64,000 nt of DNA, from contig NZ_RCWE01000025.1 in the NCBI RefSeq assembly GCF_018448925.1, forward strand, positions 1 through 64,000, in the 5' to 3' direction. Shown one piece after another: positions 17,779 to 25,338 of this stretch; the first letter of the stretch is position 1; each line of letters starts with the position of its first letter. The notes beneath the pieces were generated by a model, which was not told the origin of the DNA, searched no databases, and saw nothing but the letters and a program-made list of their open reading frames with translations. This stretch comes from Photorhabdus akhurstii. Its GTDB lineage: Bacteria; Pseudomonadota; Gammaproteobacteria; Enterobacterales; Enterobacteriaceae. Made by a program: the position numbers and the translations under genes.

Positions 17779-18685
17779 TCCTATTCATCACTACCGGCAG
17801 CATACTGAGGTAACATTATCGGCATCATATTCATCTCAGCTTGATGATTTACCTAATGATGTGGAGGAGTTAATTTCTATTGTGCAGAATTTATTGATTC
17901 ACTATCAGACAGAAAAAGATAAACTTAATCCAGATATCATTTCTATGCGTAATACAGAAATAGATAGCCGCTGTGTTTCACTGATGCTAAAAAAACTTTT
18001 GTTACTTGATGACTCAGGTTTTTTAAATCCTCGGCCCCCAGAAAAACGTCTATTATCTACTTGTAGGGACTTTTCTGTTTTATTATGTTCCTTTATGCGA
18101 CATAAAAATATTCCAGCAAGAGTCCGTTATGGATTTGCTCATTATCAGTATAGCGATGAATGTCCGATGCATGATCATACTTTAGTAGAATATTGGAACG
18201 GTACTAGATGGTTATATGCCGAAAGTCGATTAAATGTTTTTCCTAAGCCATTACTAAGTGTTAATCCATCAGATTTTCCTCAGCATTTATTCTTTAGTGG
18301 AGCAGAGATATGGAGACATATCCGACAGGGAACAATGAATGAACGTATTTTCAGTGGATATCGATTTGATGACGGATATGGGCAGTGGATAGTACGTAAT
18401 TTATTCTTTTTAGACTTAGCTTCACTGGCTGGATACGAACCATTGATATGGGATAGTTGGGGAATATTGTTGGAAGAAGAGCCTGGAGTGAGAGTGACGG
18501 ATGTGCAACAACTAGACTTTTTGGATCGTATGGCATTGTTGGACCCTTGCTTACCAGATGAGTGTAATGAATTGATTACGTCTTTTAATAATTACAATGG
18601 ATTGAGTTATCAAGGAAAAGTTCATAGTTTTAGCCCGGTATCCGGTGCTTATTGTGTCGATTTATATGCCAAATGGAGTAAATAA
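17771..18685 (+). CDS. Transglutaminase-like (papain-fold) protein
   Basis: 304 residues. A transglutaminase core is seen as LLSTCRDFSVLLCSFMRHKN (Cys98), IPARVRYGFAHY, and DHTLVEYWNGTRW with His136 and an acidic residue in YAESRLN. This order matches the Cys-His-Asp papain-like fold. In some antibiotic pathways (for example AdmF in andrimid synthesis) such proteins form amide bonds between two carrier-bound units; others are proteases. Placement between a hydrolase and a KAS III-like gene favours a biosynthetic role, such as joining an amine to an acyl thioester. That role is inference. Confidence 0.7.
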   Translation: MFDPIHHYRQHTEVTLSASYSSQLDDLPNDVEELISIVQNLLIHYQTEKDKLNPDIISMRNTEIDSRCVSLMLKKLLLLDDSGFLNPRPPEKRLLSTCRDFSVLLCSFMRHKNIPARVRYGFAHYQYSDECPMHDHTLVEYWNGTRWLYAESRLNVFPKPLLSVNPSDFPQHLFFSGAEIWRHIRQGTMNERIFSGYRFDDGYGQWIVRNLFFLDLASLAGYEPLIWDSWGILLEEEPGVRVTDVQQLDFLDRMALLDPCLPDECNELITSFNNYNGLSYQGKVHSFSPVSGAYCVDLYAKWSK

Positions 18686-18690
18686 TTCAT

Positions 18691-19629
18691 ATGATGACAT
18701 TAGAGACACTTACTAGCTATGTACCTCAAAAGAGGCTTAAAGTTGAAAGGGAATACCAACGCTTAGGTTTAACCCAAAATGAAGCGCGGGTATTTAGCCG
18801 TATGTATGAATTAACTCATTGTCCGGTAGAAGAAGGCAGCGAAGAAGAAATGCTGCTAAAACCCTGCAAGGAATTGTTTCAACAAGTTCCCCACATTAAG
18901 CAAGAAGTTGTACTGCTGGTTTATGCTCATACGGGGACTATAAGTAGTGTGTGGGGTCAAAATATGGCTTCATCACTTGTTCGGCGTCTACAACTACCTA
19001 ATGCTGTCGCTATAGGAACTAGCAGCAATAATTGTGTATCCATATTTTCCGCACTATCTTTAGCAAAACATTATTTACAGAATGCGCTTCCTAATAGTAA
19101 AGCTCTGATAGTAGTTGGGGAAATTGCTGACAGTTTTGAACTTAGAGTAGTTCCTAATGTAGCGGTAATCGGTGATGCCGCCGCCGCTGCTTTACTCTCT
19201 CTGAACGGTCAAGGTCCAAGCATCCTTGCATATTCTATACATACTTATCCAAGATATTCTCAAGGTATTTGGTTACCAACTAATTCTGATGCTTATCGAG
19301 ATTTCACAGCGAATTATCAACTCAGATTACAATCTGTAATTCAAGATGTATTACAACAGGCTGATATTACGATAGATGAAATATCGTATATTATTCCACA
19401 TAATGTGAATATTTTGATATGGCGTCAAGCAGCAAAGTTTATGAATATTCCTATAGAGAAGATATTTCTTAAAAATATTAGTGAAATAGCACATTGTTTT
19501 GGTGCCGATATGATCATTAATTTACATGCGCTAAAAAATAGTGGAGCATTACATTCAGGGGATAAAATTTTACTTATTTCTGCCGGAGTAGGTGGTCTAT
19601 TCGGTGCCTCTGTATTGCTTTATTCTTAA
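18691..19629 (+). CDS. KAS III-like acyltransferase/condensing enzyme, second intact copy
   Basis: 312 residues (ATG ATG at 18691). It keeps Cys115 in SSNNCVSIF and His237 in PHNVNIL, and, like the protein at 13982, has AHCFGAD where FabH has the GN of its Asn motif. VIGDAAAAALLSL and AGVGGLFGASVL are family strands. The two proteins are clear paralogues despite low identity outside motifs, and their genes are separated by a ligase, hydrolase and transglutaminase-like gene. Having two suggests two separate acyl-transfer steps or a heterodimer. Confidence 0.75.
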   Translation: MMTLETLTSYVPQKRLKVEREYQRLGLTQNEARVFSRMYELTHCPVEEGSEEEMLLKPCKELFQQVPHIKQEVVLLVYAHTGTISSVWGQNMASSLVRRLQLPNAVAIGTSSNNCVSIFSALSLAKHYLQNALPNSKALIVVGEIADSFELRVVPNVAVIGDAAAAALLSLNGQGPSILAYSIHTYPRYSQGIWLPTNSDAYRDFTANYQLRLQSVIQDVLQQADITIDEISYIIPHNVNILIWRQAAKFMNIPIEKIFLKNISEIAHCFGADMIINLHALKNSGALHSGDKILLISAGVGGLFGASVLLYS

Positions 19630-19799
19630 TTAACCAGCTCTAGATGTAAAAGCTGTAGGCTATAATTAACCACATATGGATACATCCATCTAATAAGTGT
19701 GTTTTTATTTATATGAATTAACTCTATTCATGAGAATTTTATAATTCCGCTGGCGGTTTTTATATACTAACGCTGTCTTTTTATAATGTGAGATAAATT

Positions 19800-21059
19800 A
19801 TGAATGTAGAAAATGGAATAGCTCAGAAAAGTTTATCGATGAAAATCGCGGAAACATTTGTCATTAAAGAAGATTGTTTGGAAATAGGAGGAATACCATT
19901 AACCCGACTAGAAACTCAAATAGGACAGACTCCTTTTTTTGCCTATTCTAGAAAACATATTGACCAGCAAGTACGTCTATTACGTAAATATTTACCTGAA
20001 AAAATCAGTATTCATTATGCAATTAAAGCAAACCCTTTTGTACCACTTATCCACCACTTATCCCAAAAAATTGAAGGGTTTGATGTTGCATCTGCGAATG
20101 AAATGGCATTGGCGCTAAATACAGGAACTTCTCCTGAAGATATTAGTTTTGCAGGGCCAGGTAAAACAGATGCAGAATTAAAAAGAGCAATTTCCGCACA
20201 GGTATTGTTAAATGTCGAATCATTAAATGAGTTACGGCGAATTCAAATATTATCTGAAAAACTTGGTTTATGTTCACGCGTTTCTTTACGTATAAACCCT
20301 GATTATAATCTTAACTCCTCTGGCATGAAAATGGGAGGTGGACCACGTCAATTTGGTATGGATGTAATTTATGTACCTGATGCACTGATATTTATACGTG
20401 ATTGTCCAGACTCCCTGGTTTTTGAAGGATTTCAAATTTATCCTGGCTCACAGAATTTACGTGCAGACCATTTGATTGAAGCTCAAAATAAAGCTCTTGA
20501 TTTAGTAATTGAATTATCACGTTTTGCTCCATCTCCAGTACGTCGTTTTAATCTAGGAGGTGGTTTTGGAGTCCCTTACTTTCAGGGAGATACAGAACTA
20601 AATATCACCGAAGTGGGTAATGCAATGCACAAACTGGTAGAACGTGCAGAAAAATTCCTACCTGAAGCGGAAATTATTTTGGAGTTAGGTCGTTATTTAG
20701 TCGCTTCATCTGGAATTTATGTGACTAAAATTGTTGAGCGCAAGATCTCCCAAGATATTGTTTTTTTAGTTACAGATGGTGGAATGAATCACCACCTATC
20801 TGCATCAGGAAATCTGGGGCAACTAATAAGAAGAAACTATCCGGCAATCATTGGTAACAAAATTAAAGGAAAGAAGCGTGAAATAGTGAATATAGTTGGT
20901 CCACTCTGTACTCCACTAGATATTCTTGTTCATCAAGGAGATATGTCAGTAGCAATTCCGGGGGATTTAGTGGTAATTTTTCAATCTGGTGCTTATGGTT
21001 TAAGCGCAAGTCCAAATAGTTTTCTAAGCCAAACAAATGCAGTAGAAGTATTAGTTTAA
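19800..21059 (+). CDS. PLP-dependent amino-acid decarboxylase (fold III, LysA-related)
   Basis: 419 residues of the alanine-racemase/DAP-decarboxylase fold. The PLP lysine is Lys76 in HYAIKANPF; the phosphate loop is NLGGGFGVPY; the residue facing the pyridine nitrogen is in ELGRYLVA; and the second-active-site Cys is in GPLCTPLD. True DAP decarboxylases have CESGD here, so meso-DAP is unlikely as substrate. GPLCTPLD recalls the 'PLP-dependent decarboxylase, exosortase A system-associated' family, which often travels with an AMP ligase and a carrier protein, as here. It likely makes an amine building block from an amino acid. It has its own 170-base upstream gap, so it may have a separate promoter. 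Confidence 0.82.
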   Translation: MNVENGIAQKSLSMKIAETFVIKEDCLEIGGIPLTRLETQIGQTPFFAYSRKHIDQQVRLLRKYLPEKISIHYAIKANPFVPLIHHLSQKIEGFDVASANEMALALNTGTSPEDISFAGPGKTDAELKRAISAQVLLNVESLNELRRIQILSEKLGLCSRVSLRINPDYNLNSSGMKMGGGPRQFGMDVIYVPDALIFIRDCPDSLVFEGFQIYPGSQNLRADHLIEAQNKALDLVIELSRFAPSPVRRFNLGGGFGVPYFQGDTELNITEVGNAMHKLVERAEKFLPEAEIILELGRYLVASSGIYVTKIVERKISQDIVFLVTDGGMNHHLSASGNLGQLIRRNYPAIIGNKIKGKKREIVNIVGPLCTPLDILVHQGDMSVAIPGDLVVIFQSGAYGLSASPNSFLSQTNAVEVLV

Positions 21060-21121
21060 TAGTACCAATACATTTTGTTGGTTATTTTACAAACGTTGTT
21101 TTTAGATTTATTATGTGATTT

Positions 21122-21141
21122 TTTGGGGGGAAACCCCCAAA
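21122..21141 (+). terminator. Strong hairpin at the end of the cluster
   Basis: An 8-bp perfect stem (TTTGGGGG/CCCCCAAA) closed by a GAAA tetraloop, 62 bases after the decarboxylase stop. It is followed by an AT-rich stretch but not a clean T-run, so termination is likely but not certain. Confidence 0.45.
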
Positions 21142-21246
21142 TTATATATTGGATATACTGAGCCATTCTCTTACGTGCAAAAATTCAATAAGCCGTTGAC
21201 CTTAACACCGAGAAAAGCACTGTCAAATCACCGAGCGAATACTGCC

Positions 21247-21318
21247 ATCGATATGCCCGAACCACAGATTTATCATTGGCCTGAAAATTGTGGTCAAGGT
21301 GGCAGTACATTGCCCTTT
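21247..21318 (+). pseudogene. DUF4123 gene fragment (duplicate of 715-786)
   Basis: 72 bases with 65 identities to the DUF4123 gene near the left edge, encoding IDMPEPQIYHWPENCGQGG versus IDIPEPQIYYRPENCGQGG. The frame is intact here but lacks the rest of the gene on both sides. The right end runs into the last, truncated CRISPR repeat unit. It marks a rearrangement that links the two sides of the biosynthetic island. Confidence 0.8.
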
Positions 21319-22082
21319 CCCCGTAAAAACGGGGAGCATTTTTACTTCAACTATCATCATAAAACCTGAATCCGGTTTATCCCCATAAGTTCAGGGAACT
21401 CTGACCATCTATGTCAATTACCTTTCCAGATGACGGTTGATCCCCGTAGATTACGGGGATCAAATTGTAACAAATGGCGATAGTTCTGTATTTAGCGGTT
21501 TATCCCCGTAGAAACGGGGAACAAATCTATCTCTGCCAGCTAAATACGCTAGCTGTTCGGTTTATCCCCGTCAATCACAGGGAACACGCTTCCAAACCTC
21601 AAAAATAACAGTATCAAGTCGGTTCACCCCCGTAGATACAAGGAACACCGCTTACTACCGACCGTATCACTGTTACTGTCCGGTTTATCCCCCCATAGAG
21701 GCAGGGAGCATCAGGAAAGCCAGTTATCAGCGTCATTTTCACACGGTTAATCCCCGTTAGACAATACAGGGAACACATTTTTAGATCTATAGTTATTTGG
21801 GGCGCTGCTAGGTCCATCCCCGTTAGTACAGGGAACATTTAGCGAAAATAGTAAAGCACCACTCATGCCGCGGTTTATCCCTACAAATGCAGGGAACACT
21901 TATATTCTCTCTTTGACGAGATATATCGAGTTTGGTTCACCCCGGTAACGGTCAGGAACATCCACTACACGATATCCTATCATTGATTATAACTGCTTAT
22001 CCCATTAAACACAGGGAACATATTCTGCCTGGTTCAAATGTATACCAAAATTCAGGTTCATCCCCACAGACGTGAGGAACAC
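21311..22082 (-). CRISPR. Degenerate type I-E CRISPR array (13 repeat units)
   Basis: Thirteen related units begin near 21311, 21373, 21434, 21496, 21558, 21620, 21681, 21744, 21810, 21871, 21932, 21993 and 22053, spaced 60-66 bases and leaving spacers of about 32-33. Read on the minus strand, the best unit (21496-21523) is a classic I-E repeat: CCCCGT-TTCT-ACGGGG followed by the handle ATAAACCG. Almost every unit differs from the others, unlike normal arrays. Orientation follows the cas genes, so the leader should lie at 22083-22283 and the oldest end at 21311. The first unit at the far left has lost its handle. No spacer target could be tested. Confidence 0.88.
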
Positions 22083-22283
22083 GGTAATTATTTTATCCAT
22101 ATTTCCAAGAGTAGCGACTACCCCCTACTCTACAGAATGATATTAATTAGCAATATCACTTTTTACCATGCTTTTGAAATGTAACACAAACACTTAATAA
22201 CCGCGAATGCGTCACCTTTAACATCAATATCCCGATACAACAAAGAATATTGCATTACGCGCTCCGACAAAAATAAATTTCCA
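22083..22283 (-). promoter_or_regulatory. Presumed CRISPR leader, and site where cas1-cas2 would be expected
   Basis: About 200 bases of moderately AT-rich DNA between cas6e and the array. There is no trace of cas1 or cas2 reading frames. A hairpin (AGAGTAG with CTACTCT, about 22108-22133) lies close to the first repeat. By position this is the leader and should drive the array on the minus strand; promoter boxes were not identified. Confidence 0.4.
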
Positions 22284-22958
22284 TTACACTGATCTGATTA
22301 ACATCAATCCGCATCCCATCGCTTTAGCGCGACCAAAGCCTTTTGCATACTGTTCCAAATATAGCTCACCGTTAGTCACCGTCAGAAGTCCTTGGAAATC
22401 AACACTGGAAAATTGTATTTTCTGCCCATGCTTTTTTACACTTCGATGCTGGGTATAACCTTCAACATCCAGTAAATCGTCAAACTGAATACCCCATTGC
22501 TGCATACGACGGCTATTCAACAACCAATTACGGGCGGCATCATCCATCATGGCTTTTATTTTCCCCTGCCTTGTCTCACCTTTCTGCCTTGCCATAAACT
22601 TAGCATGCATCAAGACATCATGACGCCGACGTTTTCCAAAAGAGTCGGTAATACAGATTGTTGGATTAACGCGTAATTTGAAAGCTAAACGTTGCCCCGA
22701 CTGCAATTGAGGATAAAACGCTTTCGTTTCCACCTCAAACAATGGTGACTGAGTTTGAGGTGATGTTTTAGATAAAACATAGAATACGGGGAGTCCCATT
22801 ATTCCACTCTCTTCCCGAAATAGAAATTGACGTTTTTCGTCTGTTGAAAACAATTTCCATAACAATTGATGAGAAGTATAAACGCCATTCGCACCCATTT
22901 TTGCTAATATATTTGCTGTTTGACTCGATTGCCGAAGCACAATTTTAGACAAATACAT
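22284..22958 (-). CDS. cas6e: Cas6e (CasE) crRNA endoribonuclease
   Basis: 224 residues from the ATG at 22958, preceded by GAGGAG; a longer frame upstream overlaps cas5e and lacks homology. It opens MYLSKIVLR as Cas6e proteins do and ends with the glycine-rich GFGRAKAMGCGLMLI loop, matching the C-terminal signature of the E. coli protein. Cas6e cuts the repeat RNA below its hairpin and stays bound in Cascade. Its start overlaps the cas5e end by 14 bases. As the array repeats next to it are diverse, this enzyme may tolerate wobble-paired stems. Confidence 0.93.
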   Translation of the reverse strand: MYLSKIVLRQSSQTANILAKMGANGVYTSHQLLWKLFSTDEKRQFLFREESGIMGLPVFYVLSKTSPQTQSPLFEVETKAFYPQLQSGQRLAFKLRVNPTICITDSFGKRRRHDVLMHAKFMARQKGETRQGKIKAMMDDAARNWLLNSRRMQQWGIQFDDLLDVEGYTQHRSVKKHGQKIQFSSVDFQGLLTVTNGELYLEQYAKGFGRAKAMGCGLMLIRSV

Positions 22959-23691
22959 CAACACTCTCCTCGATAGAAAGTTGATACATAGTACGTTGCC
23001 GGAATTGCCAACGCGCCCGGTTAATCGGCTCATCCCAAGGATGGCTGATTAAGATATTTGAAGAGCTCATTTCATCTTTATTCCCCTCCCAAAAATAAGT
23101 CACAATCCCATTTGCCCCTAGCCATAACCTATCCTCTCTATCAGAATGAATCAGCGGTGGAAAAGGGATATCCAACGCTGTTTTTAATGCTGATGACGTA
23201 ATGAGTTTAGGGCAGAGAGGTAAAGCAAGCGGGCAAGATTTACGTCCAAGATGCAAGATAAATACGGGTTTAAGTAAAGCATCCCGTAATTGTTCAAGCG
23301 TAAAACCAGTGTGTTCAGTTAATGTAATCGCAACAATCCAAATACCATCACAACGATAATCGCGATTAGACAGAATGGTATTCAGTCTATCTGATCTTAA
23401 TTCGCTTTTACGGTTCTGATGAACCACATTACTATTGTGAGTCGGCACCTGCGTCGTATGATAATCACGCATTAAAGAGCCAGGAACGGTCTGCTTAATT
23501 GCAATTAACACACTTTTTTGTAATTTTGCTAATTCAGACTCATCATCTCGTCGAATACCTAATGCTGCTCCTAATAACCCCAAAATCGCGGAGCGACCCG
23601 GATACAATTCCGTTGGCCTCTCCCCCCCAACCGCAGGTTGGCCCCAACTTGCCATCGGGCCATATAATCGGAAGACTAAATATGCTTTCAT
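22945..23691 (-). CDS. cas5e: Cas5e (CasD) Cascade subunit
   Basis: 248 residues from the ATG at 23691 (MKAYLVFRLYGPMASWGQPA). The segment PTELYPGRSAILGLLGAALG is the characteristic Cas5 N-terminal motif with the RAMP fold. Cas5e holds the crRNA 5' handle at the foot of Cascade. It follows cas7 by 10 bases and overlaps cas6e, as in a single operon. Confidence 0.93.
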   Translation of the reverse strand: MKAYLVFRLYGPMASWGQPAVGGERPTELYPGRSAILGLLGAALGIRRDDESELAKLQKSVLIAIKQTVPGSLMRDYHTTQVPTHNSNVVHQNRKSELRSDRLNTILSNRDYRCDGIWIVAITLTEHTGFTLEQLRDALLKPVFILHLGRKSCPLALPLCPKLITSSALKTALDIPFPPLIHSDREDRLWLGANGIVTYFWEGNKDEMSSSNILISHPWDEPINRARWQFRQRTMYQLSIEESVDVFV

Positions 23692-23701
23692 TCTGCCCCC
23701 A

Positions 23702-24736
23702 TTACCACACAACAAATTCAAGCAGCTCGGTTAAAGATCCTTCCCCTGTGAATGTGTTGAATTTATAGCGGGCATCAGCACAAGTACCGTAAACTTGATC
23801 AATATTGTGCATCTGGCTTTCTAAGGCATTAATTGCCGATGGCCCCTGGTCGCTGTCATTAATAGGTTTTAAAAATGCAACGGATAAAGAACGAGGTTGT
23901 TGCTCGCCTTTCTCAGCGAGAGCAAAACTGGCATAAGCACGAGAAGCAAAACTATTTTGTTTACCCGTAGGCGACACTTTCACAGCGGCTTCTGTTAATG
24001 CTTTAATCGCTTTATTAGCCAGGGTTTCATCGCCATCCAAATTTTTTATTAATTGCGTTTTATTAATGCAGATATAACTGTAAAACAGCGCGGCGGCAAA
24101 ACCCAATTCGCCGATATGGGCTGACCCGGTATCTTCCTTACCATCATTTAAATCATCCACCGCCGTAAAATAATCATCTTCAATCACCACACTATGCACA
24201 CTAATAGCATGAGCGACCTGACAAGATGCCTCGACGTTAAATGCCGGACTTGAAGCTAACATCCGACCAAACAAAGCAATATCCACCGCAGTTTGCTTAG
24301 TTTTTAATAAATGAAGTTCTTCGGCTGTCGGCGCCCGATTTTCTTTCGCCAACACCTCAATCAACGACATGACAGATCGTTGCTCTGCCGGGCTGATATG
24401 TGCCAATTGTTCAATTTCTAAAGCATCTTTTTTCGTTTTTCCAAAAACACCGGCAATCGTTGCAGCCAATGCCTTAGCGGATCTTTCTTTCACGCCAGCA
24501 CTGACCAAAGCGTCAAATACCTTAATGCCAAATCGCTTAGTGCGAATACCAATATTCTCTGATAGCACCTGTTCAAATAATTCAGAAGTACGCCAGTGGC
24601 GTTTTAAGCTTTGAGAACTCACGCGTAAACGTTCAAAACCGCCCATTCTCGCTGTTTTAGGCCGGCCTAAATCATCACGATTCAGATTAGATGGCGCATA
24701 GGAAGTTAATAAGTGTAATTGGATAAACTGACTCAT
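23702..24736 (-). CDS. cas7e: Cas7e (CasC) Cascade backbone subunit
   Basis: 344 residues from the ATG at 24736, which follows AGGA at a normal distance; an ATG nine bases further upstream is also in frame. Family motifs include FIQLHLLTSYAPSNLNRDD near the start and RVSSQSLKRHWRTS. Six copies normally coat the crRNA in Cascade. No disruption is seen. Confidence 0.93.
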   Translation of the reverse strand: MSQFIQLHLLTSYAPSNLNRDDLGRPKTARMGGFERLRVSSQSLKRHWRTSELFEQVLSENIGIRTKRFGIKVFDALVSAGVKERSAKALAATIAGVFGKTKKDALEIEQLAHISPAEQRSVMSLIEVLAKENRAPTAEELHLLKTKQTAVDIALFGRMLASSPAFNVEASCQVAHAISVHSVVIEDDYFTAVDDLNDGKEDTGSAHIGELGFAAALFYSYICINKTQLIKNLDGDETLANKAIKALTEAAVKVSPTGKQNSFASRAYASFALAEKGEQQPRSLSVAFLKPINDSDQGPSAINALESQMHNIDQVYGTCADARYKFNTFTGEGSLTELLEFVVW

Positions 24737-24756
24737 AATAATCATCCTAAACTCAA

Positions 24757-25338
24757 TTAATGAAAATCCGATAAATCAACCGATTTACCACTAGCTGCAC
24801 GGTAATAATCCATAACCCACTTCACCTTAATACGCTTATCCGCCTTACATGGCTGTAATTGTCCATATTCAGCGAACCACTCCTCAATATCCCGTGCTAG
24901 AGCCAAAACAGAAATATTGCCTTTGACTTTCTGTAAAATTTGACGTAATCGACGTAGCAATTCATTCGGTGTTTTAGCATTTTGTAATTGTGAGAATCTT
25001 AATTCACTGACAACCGGTTTATTTCCTCCTCCTTTCTTACCCGCCGCTACCGCCAATGTAATACCACTGTTGCTTTTAACATAAACTAATGCCGCCGCCA
25101 TTGTGGCCCAATATTCTAATTTTGCCGGACTCTCTGATAAGCTAATTTCATCCGGCAAACTGAACCACAAATCCCGAAAACCTTCAGTCAACATGGCCAT
25201 CTCAACGTTTTCACAGCGCTTTAACTGGGCTTTATAAGTAGAAGGCGCTGGAATAATACCTTTCTCTTTTAACTGCTTCGGTGACATAAACATACTTTGC
25301 CACCAACGCAATAATATGATTTCGGTCTTGCTGTCCAT
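24757..25338 (-). CDS. casB: Cse2 (CasB) Cascade small subunit
   Basis: 193 residues, helical, with the conserved arrangement ending in WVMDYYRAASG. In type I-E, two Cse2 subunits lock target DNA into Cascade. Its ATG shares a base with the Cse1 stop (TAATG), so the two are translationally coupled. Identification is from position and size as well as sequence, because Cse2 is poorly conserved. Confidence 0.88.
   Translation of the reverse strand: MDSKTEIILLRWWQSMFMSPKQLKEKGIIPAPSTYKAQLKRCENVEMAMLTEGFRDLWFSLPDEISLSESPAKLEYWATMAAALVYVKSNSGITLAVAAGKKGGGNKPVVSELRFSQLQNAKTPNELLRRLRQILQKVKGNISVLALARDIEEWFAEYGQLQPCKADKRIKVKWVMDYYRAASGKSVDLSDFH

Noticed and set aside
21614-21838. 74-codon minus-strand frame across the CRISPR array
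   Set aside because: It runs through several repeats and spacers with no start signal; the periodic repeats explain the sequence better.
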